A stretch of 64,000 nucleotides of DNA from Streptomyces sp. ISL-66 (GTDB lineage: Bacteria; Actinomycetota; Actinomycetes; Streptomycetales; Streptomycetaceae): assembly GCF_018614135.1 (NCBI RefSeq), contig NZ_JAGGOW010000011.1, positions 1 through 64,000 of the forward strand, read 5' to 3'. Each line of letters begins with the position of its first letter. Positions within the stretch are counted from its first letter, which is position 1. Below, piece after piece: positions 28,742 through 36,622 of the stretch. The notes beneath the pieces are model-generated. The model saw only the letters and a list, made by a program, of their open reading frames with translations, was not told the origin of the DNA and searched no databases. Position numbers and translations under genes: made by a program.

Positions 28742-31408
28742 TCATCGCCGTGCCGGCATCCCGCAGACCCGGTCGTTCAATCTGAAGACCTTCGGATCGT
28801 TCACGAGGCCGGCGGACCGGCCGTTGAAGCCGAACTGCACGGTGCCGCCGGGCGCCAGCTTGCTGTTCCAGCTCAGCGCCTCGGCAGTGATCCGGGGGCC
28901 GCTCTGCCGGACGTCGGCGCCCCACTGGTCGGTCACCCGCTGCTGGTCGGCGAACGTCCAGTCGAGCTTCCAGGGTGTGATGACCGAAGCGCCGGTGTTC
29001 TTCACCACGACCTGGGTGGTGAAACCGCCGCCCCAGCGCTGCGAGGTGTAGGTGACCTCGCACTGCGCCTTCCCGGCCGCACCGCTCCCCAGGTCGTCCA
29101 CGTAGGACGCGACCCACGCGAGCGGGGCGTTCCAGTTGATGGTGATCTCGTTCGTGGCCCAGGACCCGATGTCGTCGATGTAGCACATCGACGGTGCGCA
29201 GCCCTGCAGTTTGGCCTGCGCGACCGGGTCCTGAATGCCGTCGTTCGGACCGCCGGCCAGGGATCCTGGTGCGGGGTTCGGCAGAGCGGGGTCGAGCTGG
29301 TGGGACCAGAAACGGTGGTGCTGGTTCTGCGAGTCCCGCTCGCCGTATCCGGTGACGTAGGACTGGTTCAGTGCGTTACGGCCCAGCAGGTAGTCCAGTC
29401 CGCGCAGTACGGCGTCACGGTAGACGGTTCGACCGGTCAGGTCGTGCGCCGAGCCGAGGACGACCATGCTGTTGGCGACCTGGCTGTTCGACCCCCATGC
29501 GTAGTGCCCGTCACCGGGCGCGTACGGAACGCCGTACGCGGTCCCTGCCGAGTCGGCCGCGTAACCGTCGGCGGCTTCGGTCACCATGCCCCGCACCGTC
29601 GTGAGTTGGTCGCCGGACAGCCTGCTCGGCACGGTCGCGAGGTCCAGGGCGCCGAGCCCGGCGACCGCCCCCCATGACATGCCGCCGCGCGGGAAGACCG
29701 CGTCGGTGTCACCGTGCAGCGCAGAGCCCAGGACTTCCTGGCGGTACGCGTCCTCGCCGGTGGTGAGGAAGAGCTCCGCCGCCGCCCAGTAGAACTCGTC
29801 ACGCACGTCGCTGTCGGCGTAGGTGCCACCGCCGGTGCCGTCCTCGGGATCGGCGAGAACGTCCGGGTGGGCCTTGGCCGCCGTCCACGCCGCTCGCGCG
29901 GCCGACCGGCACCGCGCGGCGAAGTCCGCGTCGTAGACCTGGAAGAGGCGGGCGCACTGGGCCGCGGTGGCCGCCAGGTTGAGGGTGGCCGCCGTGGTCG
30001 GCGGATGCAGTTCCCGGGGCTGGGGGTCACGGTCCGGCCGGGTCGGCAGTCCCGTCCATTCCTTGTCGTGCAGCTTGTGGTGGGCCATACCGGCCAGCGG
30101 CTTCCCTGCGGGCACCTGCATCCGCATCAGGAACTCCAGCTCCCAGCGGGCCTCGTCGAGGATGTCGGGAGTGGCGTTGCCGTGTTCGGGGAGCCGGAGT
30201 TCACCGTCACCGAGCGGCCCGGCGTCGGCGGTCTCCTCGTACAGGGTCCGTTCGAACGTGGACATCAGCTGGCCGACGGCTATACCGCCGTTGACGACGT
30301 ACTTGCCGTGGTCGCCGGCGTCGTACCAGCCCCCTGCCGCGTCGAGGCGGTAGTCGCAGACACCTGGCTGGCAGGGCACGTCGTTGTCGCCCTGGTTGGG
30401 GCTCACACCCACGTGGCCGGCCGGCCGCGCGTACCGCTCCCCCACGATGTCCGCGTCGATCTCGATACCGCTGCGGTTGTGGTAGAAGTACGCGAGCGCG
30501 TCGGTGCGCAGCGACGCGTACAGGTCGTCGCCGATGGCGAACGGCTCGCTCTTCTCCCCGGCGACCGTGACGGTGTAGCCATCCCCCGGCGTCGTGACCG
30601 CGCTGAAGTCGAAGGTGTGGACGTTCTGCCGCGAGGCAGTGTCCACGCCCGCCGGAGTGGTGGTGCCGCCGGCCCGGCGCGTCCCGTCGGCCGAGTCGAG
30701 CGTCCAGGGCAGCGGCCCGGTCTCGTCGGTGACGAAGGTGCCGCCCTTGGGGCCGTGGGTGAGGTATCCGACCTGGTTGACCCGGACCGGCGATCCGGTG
30801 TCCGGTTCGTACGGCGGTGGCGCGGTCCCGCCGCGCAGCGACACGTCATCGACGCAGAAGGTGAGCGCCTCGGCGCTGCCGCCGATCTGGAAGGCGAGTT
30901 GAGCGGCCTCGTGGCCGGCTCCGGCCGTGAAGGTCTCGGTGACGCGTTCGGCGGTCGCCCCGACCGGCTGCGTGGTGGAGAGTTCCGTGCTCCAGGGTTC
31001 GGTCGCCATCTGCACGTTGGCGCGAATGGTGACCGGCACGGTGGACGTCGCCGTGTAGCTCAAGGTGTATCCCTCGCCCGCGGTGAGGGCGAGCCCGTTC
31101 TGCCCGACGATGGCGTCCCAGGCATTCGCCGTGCCTGCGGGGACGTCGGCGCACAGGCGCCCGTCCGAGACCGCGACGGGGCTGTTGGCCGTCGCCCACC
31201 AGGGGGCGGTGCCCGCGGAGAAGTCCCCGTTGACGATGACCTCGCGGGCATCGTCGGCGGGTACGGCGGCACTGGCGGGTACGACGAGGCTGCCGGCCAG
31301 CAGCCCGGCTGTGGCAGCCGCGCCCAGTAACAGGCTTACCCGTCCGGAGCGGCCCGGTCGGCGGTGGGTACGGGACAGGCGGGGAGAGAGGGGCTGTTGT
31401 CGCGGCAC
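28742..31408 (-). CDS. Secreted cellulase, CBM4 + GH9 + CBM2
   Basis: 888 residues from a GTG at 31408 with AAGGA seven bases upstream. Order: signal peptide (about 1-47), a CBM4-like module (VNGDFSAGTAPWW to CVDDVSLRGG, about 58-192), an Ig-like domain (SPVRVNQVGYLTHGPKGGTFVTDE), and a GH9 catalytic domain. The GH9 domain holds GWYDAGDHGKYVVNGGIAVGQL (catalytic Asp pair), HHRFWSHQ and the C-terminal ATNEITINWNAPLAW with the catalytic Glu. A CBM2 (CEVTYTSQRWGGGFTTQVVVKNTG) ends the protein. It would act processively on cellulose and complement the GH5 enzyme. A perfect CelR box lies about 80 bases upstream. Confidence 0.95.
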   Translation of the reverse strand: MPRQQPLSPRLSRTHRRPGRSGRVSLLLGAAATAGLLAGSLVVPASAAVPADDAREVIVNGDFSAGTAPWWATANSPVAVSDGRLCADVPAGTANAWDAIVGQNGLALTAGEGYTLSYTATSTVPVTIRANVQMATEPWSTELSTTQPVGATAERVTETFTAGAGHEAAQLAFQIGGSAEALTFCVDDVSLRGGTAPPPYEPDTGSPVRVNQVGYLTHGPKGGTFVTDETGPLPWTLDSADGTRRAGGTTTPAGVDTASRQNVHTFDFSAVTTPGDGYTVTVAGEKSEPFAIGDDLYASLRTDALAYFYHNRSGIEIDADIVGERYARPAGHVGVSPNQGDNDVPCQPGVCDYRLDAAGGWYDAGDHGKYVVNGGIAVGQLMSTFERTLYEETADAGPLGDGELRLPEHGNATPDILDEARWELEFLMRMQVPAGKPLAGMAHHKLHDKEWTGLPTRPDRDPQPRELHPPTTAATLNLAATAAQCARLFQVYDADFAARCRSAARAAWTAAKAHPDVLADPEDGTGGGTYADSDVRDEFYWAAAELFLTTGEDAYRQEVLGSALHGDTDAVFPRGGMSWGAVAGLGALDLATVPSRLSGDQLTTVRGMVTEAADGYAADSAGTAYGVPYAPGDGHYAWGSNSQVANSMVVLGSAHDLTGRTVYRDAVLRGLDYLLGRNALNQSYVTGYGERDSQNQHHRFWSHQLDPALPNPAPGSLAGGPNDGIQDPVAQAKLQGCAPSMCYIDDIGSWATNEITINWNAPLAWVASYVDDLGSGAAGKAQCEVTYTSQRWGGGFTTQVVVKNTGASVITPWKLDWTFADQQRVTDQWGADVRQSGPRITAEALSWNSKLAPGGTVQFGFNGRSAGLVNDPKVFRLNDRVCGMPARR

Positions 31409-31487
31409 ACTGAAGTCCTTACGGGAGGGGAAAGGCGCGCAGTGACTGGAGCACCGGCGCGTTGTGTCCGGTGGGGCGGAACGGCGG

Positions 31488-31501
31488 TGGGAGCGCTCCC
31501 A
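31488..31501. promoter_or_regulatory. CelR/CebR box in the divergent promoter
   Basis: TGGGAGCGCTCCCA matches exactly the 14-base palindrome established for CelR (Thermobifida) and CebR (Streptomyces), LacI-type repressors released by cello-oligosaccharides. It lies between the GH9 gene and the divergent LacI-family gene, so it can control both. Confidence 0.92.
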
Positions 31502-31705
31502 ATCTCGGGGGCGCGAGACGCGCCGTCAAGCCGTTGGACAGGATTCGCCGCCGCCGTGGTGTTCACGGGGCACCGCCCGCGACGGGTGGCCGCGTCCGGA
31601 TCGAACACGGCGACTCTCCGCGCGTACGGGGTCCCTGGCGGTCCGTCGGGACCTGCGGTCCAGCCCCCGTCGGGCCGTAGGATCGGGTGTTCTTGGGGGT
31701 GGAAC

Positions 31706-32728
31706 ATGCTGAAGCGAAGTTCCGGCACACCGACGCTGGAGGAAGTGGCCGCCCTTGCCGGAGTGGGGCGGGGCACGGTCTCCCGGGTGATCAACGACGC
31801 GTCGGGCGTCAAGGCGTCCACACGCCACGCCGTGCAGCGCGCCATCGATGAACTGGGCTACGTGCCCAATCTGGCCGCGCGTTCACTGGCCGGGCGGCGC
31901 GCGGGCGCCGTCGCGCTGGTGATGCCGAAGACGGACTGGCGGCTGTTCGGAGAGCCGTTCTTCTCGGAGATCGTGGGGGCGGTCGGGGATGCCCTGAGCG
32001 AGGCGGGCGTGCAGCTGCTGCTCACGCTCGTCCGCACGGACGCCGAGCGACAGCGGCTCGTGGAGTACCTGCGCGGCGGCCGGGTCGACGGGGCGCTGTT
32101 GATGTCCGTGCGGGCCGAGGACCGGTTGCCGGACATGCTCGCCGACGCCGGGCTGCCCACGGTGCTGCTGGGCAGGCGCTCGGCCGACGAGCGGGTGACC
32201 TACGTGGACGCGGACAACGTGGGCGGTGCGCGGGCCGCGGTCGGCCATCTGGTGGGCGGCGGGCGGAAGACCATCGCCGCGATCACGGGCCCGCCCGAGA
32301 TGTACGTCGCCCAGTGCAGGCTGCGCGGTTACCGGGAAGCGCTGAGTGACGCCGGGCTCGACGAGCTGCCGTCCCTGGTCGTACAGGGCGACTTCACCGA
32401 GACCAGCGGGCAGCGGGCGATGGCCGGACTCATCGAGCGGCACCCGGAGATCGACGGCGTCTTCGCCGCCTCGGACAGCATGGCCGCCGGGGCGCTGGCC
32501 GCCCTGCATGCGGCGGGGCGCCGGGTGCCGCAGGACGTGGCGGTGGTCGGCTTCGACGACTTCGAGCTGGCCGAGCAGACGGAACCGCCGCTGACGACCG
32601 TCCGCCAGCCGATGAAGGAGATCGGCCGCACCATGGTGCGACTGCTGCTGGAGGAAATGGAGCAGCCGGAGGTGGCCTGGCGCCATGTGATCCTGCGGAC
32701 GCGACTGGTGGTGCGCGAGTCGGCCTGA
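31706..32728 (+). CDS. celR: LacI-family cellulose-utilisation regulator, CelR-like
   Basis: 340 residues from the ATG at 31706 with GGGGG upstream. The helix-turn-helix and hinge (PTLEEVAALAGVGRGTVSRVINDASGVKASTRHAVQRAIDELGYVPNLAARSLAG, residues 9-63) closely resemble T. fusca CelR as I remember it. The rest is a periplasmic-binding-type sensor (AVALVMPKTDWRLFGEPFFSEIVGAVGDAL). It should bind TGGGAGCGCTCCCA and let go when cellobiose or a related sugar is bound. Two such boxes flank it. The symbol is by similarity; CebR is the alternative name for related proteins. Confidence 0.85.
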   Translation: MLKRSSGTPTLEEVAALAGVGRGTVSRVINDASGVKASTRHAVQRAIDELGYVPNLAARSLAGRRAGAVALVMPKTDWRLFGEPFFSEIVGAVGDALSEAGVQLLLTLVRTDAERQRLVEYLRGGRVDGALLMSVRAEDRLPDMLADAGLPTVLLGRRSADERVTYVDADNVGGARAAVGHLVGGGRKTIAAITGPPEMYVAQCRLRGYREALSDAGLDELPSLVVQGDFTETSGQRAMAGLIERHPEIDGVFAASDSMAAGALAALHAAGRRVPQDVAVVGFDDFELAEQTEPPLTTVRQPMKEIGRTMVRLLLEEMEQPEVAWRHVILRTRLVVRESA

Positions 32729-32792
32729 GCTGTCTTCGCACGCCACGCCGACCGCCGTGACAGCCGGGCCGTTGCCGGGCCGGCCCCGGATT

Positions 32793-32806
32793 TGGGAGCG
32801 CTCCCA
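32793..32806. promoter_or_regulatory. Second CelR/CebR box, downstream of celR
   Basis: TGGGAGCGCTCCCA again, extended to a 20-base perfect palindrome by flanking ATT/AAT at 32790-32809. No intact gene follows; only a carbohydrate-binding remnant does. It therefore marks the old promoter of a lost cellulase gene. Confidence 0.88.
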
Positions 32807-32809
32807 AAT

Positions 32810-33271
32810 ATGGGCCGAGGTGGGCGCTCCCTCTTCCTTCCGTCCAAGCCCGGCTACTCGCCCGGCACCGAACTGGGCTGGGACGACTTGGATCCCTGGA
32901 GCGGCGGCTTCAGGGTTTCTGCCGAGGTCATGAACCACGGCACGACGGCGCGCGATGGCTGGGCCGTGAAGTGGACGCCCGGGGCGGGCACCAAGGGCGG
33001 CAACGACTTTCCGGCCGGCTCGATCAGCTGCCTCACCCGGGAGCCGCTGCCGCTGACGGAAGCAGCGCCGGTTTCCGCATCGTGCGGGAATCGGCGCCGC
33101 CCTGCCTCCGGGCCCGGGCGTCAGCGGCCTCGAGACCGGCCCTTCGGGCAGCGTCCCGGGCGCGGCCGCAGGCGTACCAGGTCCTCGATCACCCCGCGCG
33201 ACAGCGTCTCACCGTGACCGAAGCCACACCGGCAGCCGTCCGCTGCCGGAGCGCGAGGTCGGGGAACGCGT
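32810..33271 (+). pseudogene. Decayed gene with a CBM2-like fragment
   Basis: From the ATG at 32810 the frame reads SLFLPSKPGYSPGTELGWDDLDPWSGGFRVSAEVMNHGTTARDGWAVKWTPGAGTKGG. The W-x-GGF, N-GTTA-DGW and W-x-P pattern matches part of a family 2 cellulose-binding module. There is no signal peptide before it, and after about 33030 the sequence breaks up across frames. Together with the CelR box at its head, this looks like the debris of a secreted cellulase. The rest of the stretch up to the DUF5997 stop shows no gene. Confidence 0.55.
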
Positions 33272-33685
33272 CTACTTCTCGTTCTTCTCCGGCTTCTCGG
33301 CCTTGTTCGCCTTCTCGGCCTGCATCTGCTTGATGCGGACGCTCTCCTTGCGGACATCGGCCTGGGTGGCGCGCTCCTTCTCGAGCCACTCCGGCATCTC
33401 CGCCTTCAGGGCCTCGATCTGCTCGGTGGTGAGCGCCTCGGTGACCCCGCCGCGCGCCAGGCCGGAGATGGAGATCCCGAGCTTCGCCGCGACGACCGGA
33501 CGGGGGTGCGGGCCGTTGTTCCGGAGGTCCTGCAGCCACTGGGGCGGCTCGGCCTGGAGGGCGGCCAGCTCGGTGCGCGAGACGACACCCTCCTGGAACT
33601 CTGCGGGGGTGGCCTCTAGGTACACACCCAGCTTCTTCGCCGCGGTCGCGGGCTTCATGGTCTGGGCGTTCTGCTGCGACGTCAT
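33272..33685 (-). CDS. DUF5997 family protein
   Basis: 137 residues from the ATG at 33685. Its pattern is MKPATAAKKLGVYLEATPAEFQEGVVSRTELAALQAEPPQWLQDLRNNGPHPRPVVAAKLGISISGLARGGV, the conserved actinobacterial family of unknown function now called DUF5997. The C-terminus is a Lys/Glu-rich run (KANKAEKPEKNEK), probably disordered. It is transcribed divergently from a LysR-like binding protein, a pairing I recall as common in Streptomyces, so the two may share a role. The helical core resembles a small DNA- or RNA-binding domain, but that is speculation. Confidence 0.82.
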   Translation of the reverse strand: MTSQQNAQTMKPATAAKKLGVYLEATPAEFQEGVVSRTELAALQAEPPQWLQDLRNNGPHPRPVVAAKLGISISGLARGGVTEALTTEQIEALKAEMPEWLEKERATQADVRKESVRIKQMQAEKANKAEKPEKNEK

Positions 33686-33743
33686 GGTGTCAAGGGTATA
33701 GAGCGTGTGCGCCCCCTCCGACCACGGCCGGTAATCTGGCCGG

Positions 33744-34523
33744 GTGACAGACTCCCAGACTCCCCCGTCGTTCAAGCTCGCTTACGTCCCCGGGGTGACG
33801 CCCACCAAGTGGGTGCGGGTCTGGAAGGAGCGGCTGCCCGACGTCCCGCTGACCCTCGTCCCGGTCGACCCCGCCGAGGCGCCCGCCCTGCTGCGCGGCG
33901 GCGGCGCGGACGCCGGTTTCGTCCGGCTCCCGATCGACCGTACGGACCTCAGCGCGATCCCGCTCTACACCGAGACCACGGTCGTCGTGATCCCGAAGGA
34001 CCACCTCGTGGCGGCGGCCGAAGAGGTGTCGGTCGCGGATCTGGCCGACGAGATCGTGCTCCACCCGCTCGACGACACCCTCGACTGGGAGCAGCTGCCG
34101 GGCAAGCCCGCGCTACAGCGCCCCGAGACGACGGCCGACGCGATCGAACTGGTGGCGGCGGGCATCGGCGTCCTGGCCGTGCCGCAGTCCCTCGCGCGGC
34201 TGCACCACCGCAAGGACCTCACGTACCGGACCCTCGTGGACGCCCCGGCCTCGCGCATCGCGCTGTCGTGGCCGGAGGAGGAGACCACCCCGGACCTGGT
34301 GGAGGAGTTCATCGGGATCGTGCGCGGGCGGACCGTCAACAGCTCGCGCGGCCGCGGCCGTACCCAGCCCGAGCCCGAGCCGAAGAAGGCGAAGCCGCAG
34401 CGCAAGCCGGCCCCCCGCTCGGGCGGCAAGCCGACGGCCAAGAACCCGCGCGGCGGCGCCCCCAAGGGCGGCAAGGCCACCCCCAAGTCCACCGGCAAGC
34501 GCGGCAAGCCCCGCGGCCGCTAG
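33744..34523 (+). CDS. LysR substrate-binding-domain protein without DNA-binding domain
   Basis: 259 residues from a GTG at 33744. Residues about 10-200 match a LysR-type effector domain (FKLAYVPGVTPTKWVRVWKERLP, DAGFVRLPIDRTDLSAIPLYTETTVVVIPKDHLVAAAEEVSVADLADE). No helix-turn-helix precedes it, so it cannot act as an ordinary LysR regulator. The last 60 residues are very basic (EPKKAKPQRKPAPRSGGKPTAKNPRGG). They might contact nucleic acid or acidic partners. The stop codon TAG lies inside the terminal repeat of the adjacent mini-element, so the natural C-terminus may have been altered. Confidence 0.82.
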   Translation: MTDSQTPPSFKLAYVPGVTPTKWVRVWKERLPDVPLTLVPVDPAEAPALLRGGGADAGFVRLPIDRTDLSAIPLYTETTVVVIPKDHLVAAAEEVSVADLADEIVLHPLDDTLDWEQLPGKPALQRPETTADAIELVAAGIGVLAVPQSLARLHHRKDLTYRTLVDAPASRIALSWPEEETTPDLVEEFIGIVRGRTVNSSRGRGRTQPEPEPKKAKPQRKPAPRSGGKPTAKNPRGGAPKGGKATPKSTGKRGKPRGR

Positions 34524-34688
34524 TGCCGCGTCAGGCAACGTTTGCCCGTCAAGGAGCGGCGTCCGGTGCGTGCTCTCGGCGTGCCGGCCGGAAGCCCTCG
34601 TACTGGACGCACTTGGGCTTTCGGCCGGTGCGGCGAGAGTGCGTGCCGGACGCCGCGACGGGGCGAACGTTGCCTGACGCGGCACTAG
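34520..34688. mobile_element. 169-bp palindromic mini-element (MITE-like)
   Basis: The element begins CTAGTGCCGCGTCAGGCAAC and ends with the exact reverse complement; terminal arms are identical for 23 bases. Inside, further stretches pair (GGCGTCCGG with CCGGACGCC; GGCCGGAAGCCC with GGGCTTTCGGCC), so almost the whole unit folds into one long hairpin. It has no ORF. It starts within the stop codon of the LysR-like gene and ends five bases before the next frame. This is the form of a non-autonomous transposable repeat. Mobilising transposase unknown. Confidence 0.82.
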
Positions 34689-34692
34689 CGCC

Positions 34693-35100
34693 GTGGTGGA
34701 CCGTGATGCCGAGATAGCCGCTCGCGTCCGGGAGCTGGACACGGATGCGGCCGGAGAGGCCGAGGAGGCGCAGCACGCGCTGATCCGGCTCGGCCCGCGC
34801 GTCCTGGACCAGCTGATCGCGGCCGTACCCGGCATGGGCGCCTTCGGGCAACTCTGCGCCATCGAGGTCTTCAACGCCCTGAAGGACCCCCGGCCCGGCG
34901 AGGTCCTGACCGGCCTGCTGGACAGCGCCGCGATCGCGGCTCCGGTTCCCGCCCTGGCTCCACCATCGTGGCGCGCATCGACTGGGTCGCCGCCTCGGAC
35001 GTGGGCGGCTCCGGCTACGACGCCTCGCGCCCGATCCCCTCTGGTCCCCGTGATCCCCGCCGACCCCCGGGTGATCCCCGTGATCCCCGTGATCCCCGCT
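34693..35100 (+). pseudogene. Truncated HEAT-like gene joined to an unrelated tail
   Basis: A GTG at 34693 opens DRDAEIAARVRELDTDAAGEAEEAQHALIRLGPRVLDQLIAAVPGMGAFGQLCAIEVFNALKDPRPGEVLTGLLDS, the first about 80 residues of a repeat protein that should be longer. At about 34930-34960 it stops being coherent. Another frame then reads GSTIVARIDWVAASDVGGSGYDASRPIPS, the end of a different protein, running into a short tandem repeat and a stop near 35101. The MITE-like element sits right at its head. Both parts look like debris from deletion. Confidence 0.6.
35043..35100. repeat. GTGATCCCC tandem repeat
   Basis: Four to five copies of the 9-base unit GTGATCCCC, the first ones diverged (GTGATCCCCGCCGACCCCCGG), lie at the end of the remnant and before a membrane-protein gene. 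Short direct repeats like this often arise by slippage. Confidence 0.7.
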
Positions 35101-35136
35101 GATGTGTGGTCCACCGTGGTTCGGCGAGCCCCACGT

Positions 35137-35562
35137 TCACCCCGCGAGCGCACCCACCACCATGCACCCGAAGAGCAGTCCCGCCACCGTCGCCACCAGG
35201 CACGCGAGGCCCGACAGGGCCGAGGCGGCGAGCCGGTGGCGGCGCGGGTCGGCGAAGGCCGCGAGCGGCAGGAGCAGGGCCGAGGGGAGGAAGATGAAGA
35301 GGCCGAGGTAGACCCCGAGGACGGAGGACACCAGCAGGAGGAGCCCGGTGGTCCCGCAGGCCGCCGCGAAGGCCGGCCGGCTCCGGCGGAAGGCCAGCGG
35401 GGCCGCGGCCAGCAGGGTGAAGCCACCGAGGAGCGGGAACAGCATGCCCCCCTCTCGGAGCATCAGCAGCGCGGGGGCCGCCGGCAGGAGGACCGCGGTC
35501 AGCGCGATCTTGTTCTGCCACGGGTGGACGGCCCGTACCTGCGTCGCCGCGATGTGCGCCAT
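35137..35562 (-). CDS. Small integral membrane protein
   Basis: 141 residues from the ATG at 35562. Four hydrophobic segments (about 19-33, 41-57, 66-82 with VLGVYLGLFIFLPSALLLPLAAF continuing, and 113-139) give a four-helix membrane protein. No known motif. Single gene, opposite to the remnant on its left. Confidence 0.7.
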   Translation of the reverse strand: MAHIAATQVRAVHPWQNKIALTAVLLPAAPALLMLREGGMLFPLLGGFTLLAAAPLAFRRSRPAFAAACGTTGLLLLVSSVLGVYLGLFIFLPSALLLPLAAFADPRRHRLAASALSGLACLVATVAGLLFGCMVVGALAG

Positions 35563-35771
35563 GGCCGTCGCCCCTGACCTTTGCCCTCGAACCCAGCGTG
35601 TTGAACGCGTTCAACATAGCGGCATTCGTCCGCACGAGCGGCGCCGGGCGGGCATTGCGTCCGTCACACACCCCCCACCCCGCCGCGGCCCACGCTCGCC
35701 ACGGCCCCCGCGGCCGGGCCGGCGAAGCGGGGCAGGCCCCGGCGGGTCCGCTACCCCAGCGGGTGCCGGAC

Positions 35772-36581
35772 TCAGACGTTCGGCTCCACGTAGACCGCGT
35801 ATCCCTGTTCCGGTTCGCAGCGGACCGGGGACAGGGCTCCCGGCACGTGGACCGGCCCCGCGGTGTCGAAGGGGAGGCCGGTCCACTCGCGCCACTGCGC
35901 CACGGAGCCGGTGATCGTCATCGACAGCGGGGCCACCGAGTCGATGGTGGCGCCCGCCCGCACGTGGACCCGTAGCCACGGGTCGTGCGGGAGGCCGTCC
36001 TCGCGGGTGCGGTACGCGTACTCGTGGATCGAGGCGTCCGGCTCGGCCGGCTTTCCGCTGGGCCGGACCGGGGCCACGACCTCGTGGAAACCGCGCGCGC
36101 GGGCCGTCTCGCGCAGTGCGGCGAGCATCCGCCCCGACAGCCCCTCGCCCTGCCGGTCCGGCCGGACGCTGATCTCGATGGCGCTGACCGTGTCGGGGGC
36201 CACCCCGCGCCGCAGGTCCGAGAAGGCCCACATCAGGACCCGGTCCCAGCCCTGCGCCGGCAACTGCCCGTCACGGCCGGGCGCGTGGAGGGCGAACGGC
36301 ACACTGAACGCCTTGGCGACGACCTCGCCGGTGGCTCCGTCGGTCGCGACGAAGACGTACTCCGGGAGTTCGGCCACCATGCGCGGGTACAGCAGCCAGG
36401 CGAGTGCGTCCTGCGTGGCGAACTCGGGCCACGAATCCGCCATGCCCCAGAGCGCATCGGTCAGCTCGGGCCGCTCCGCGAGCGTGGTGATCCGGATGCC
36501 GACGTCCACACCGCTCGCACCGCCCACACCACCGGGGCCACCCACACCACCGGGTGCGCTCGCACCGCTCGCACCGTTCAT
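35772..36581 (-). CDS. GNAT-fold acetyltransferase
   Basis: 269 residues from the ATG at 36581. The first 24 residues are a Gly/Ala/Ser repeat (GASGASAPGGVGGPGGVGGASG), so a GTG about 25 codons in (VDVGIRITTLAERPEL) may be the true start. The core holds VSAIEISVRPDRQGEGLSGRMLAALRETARARGFHEVVAPVRPSGK, with the acetyl-CoA loop R-x-x-x-x-G-x-G-x-S. It belongs to a large GNAT-like family whose substrate is unknown. The C-terminus carries GALSPVRCEPEQGYAVYVEPNV, conserved in this group. Confidence 0.75.
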   Translation of the reverse strand: MNGASGASAPGGVGGPGGVGGASGVDVGIRITTLAERPELTDALWGMADSWPEFATQDALAWLLYPRMVAELPEYVFVATDGATGEVVAKAFSVPFALHAPGRDGQLPAQGWDRVLMWAFSDLRRGVAPDTVSAIEISVRPDRQGEGLSGRMLAALRETARARGFHEVVAPVRPSGKPAEPDASIHEYAYRTREDGLPHDPWLRVHVRAGATIDSVAPLSMTITGSVAQWREWTGLPFDTAGPVHVPGALSPVRCEPEQGYAVYVEPNV

Positions 36582-36622
36582 GCTCGCAGGCTATGTGCGG
36601 CCCGGCCGCCCCTCAACCGGGT

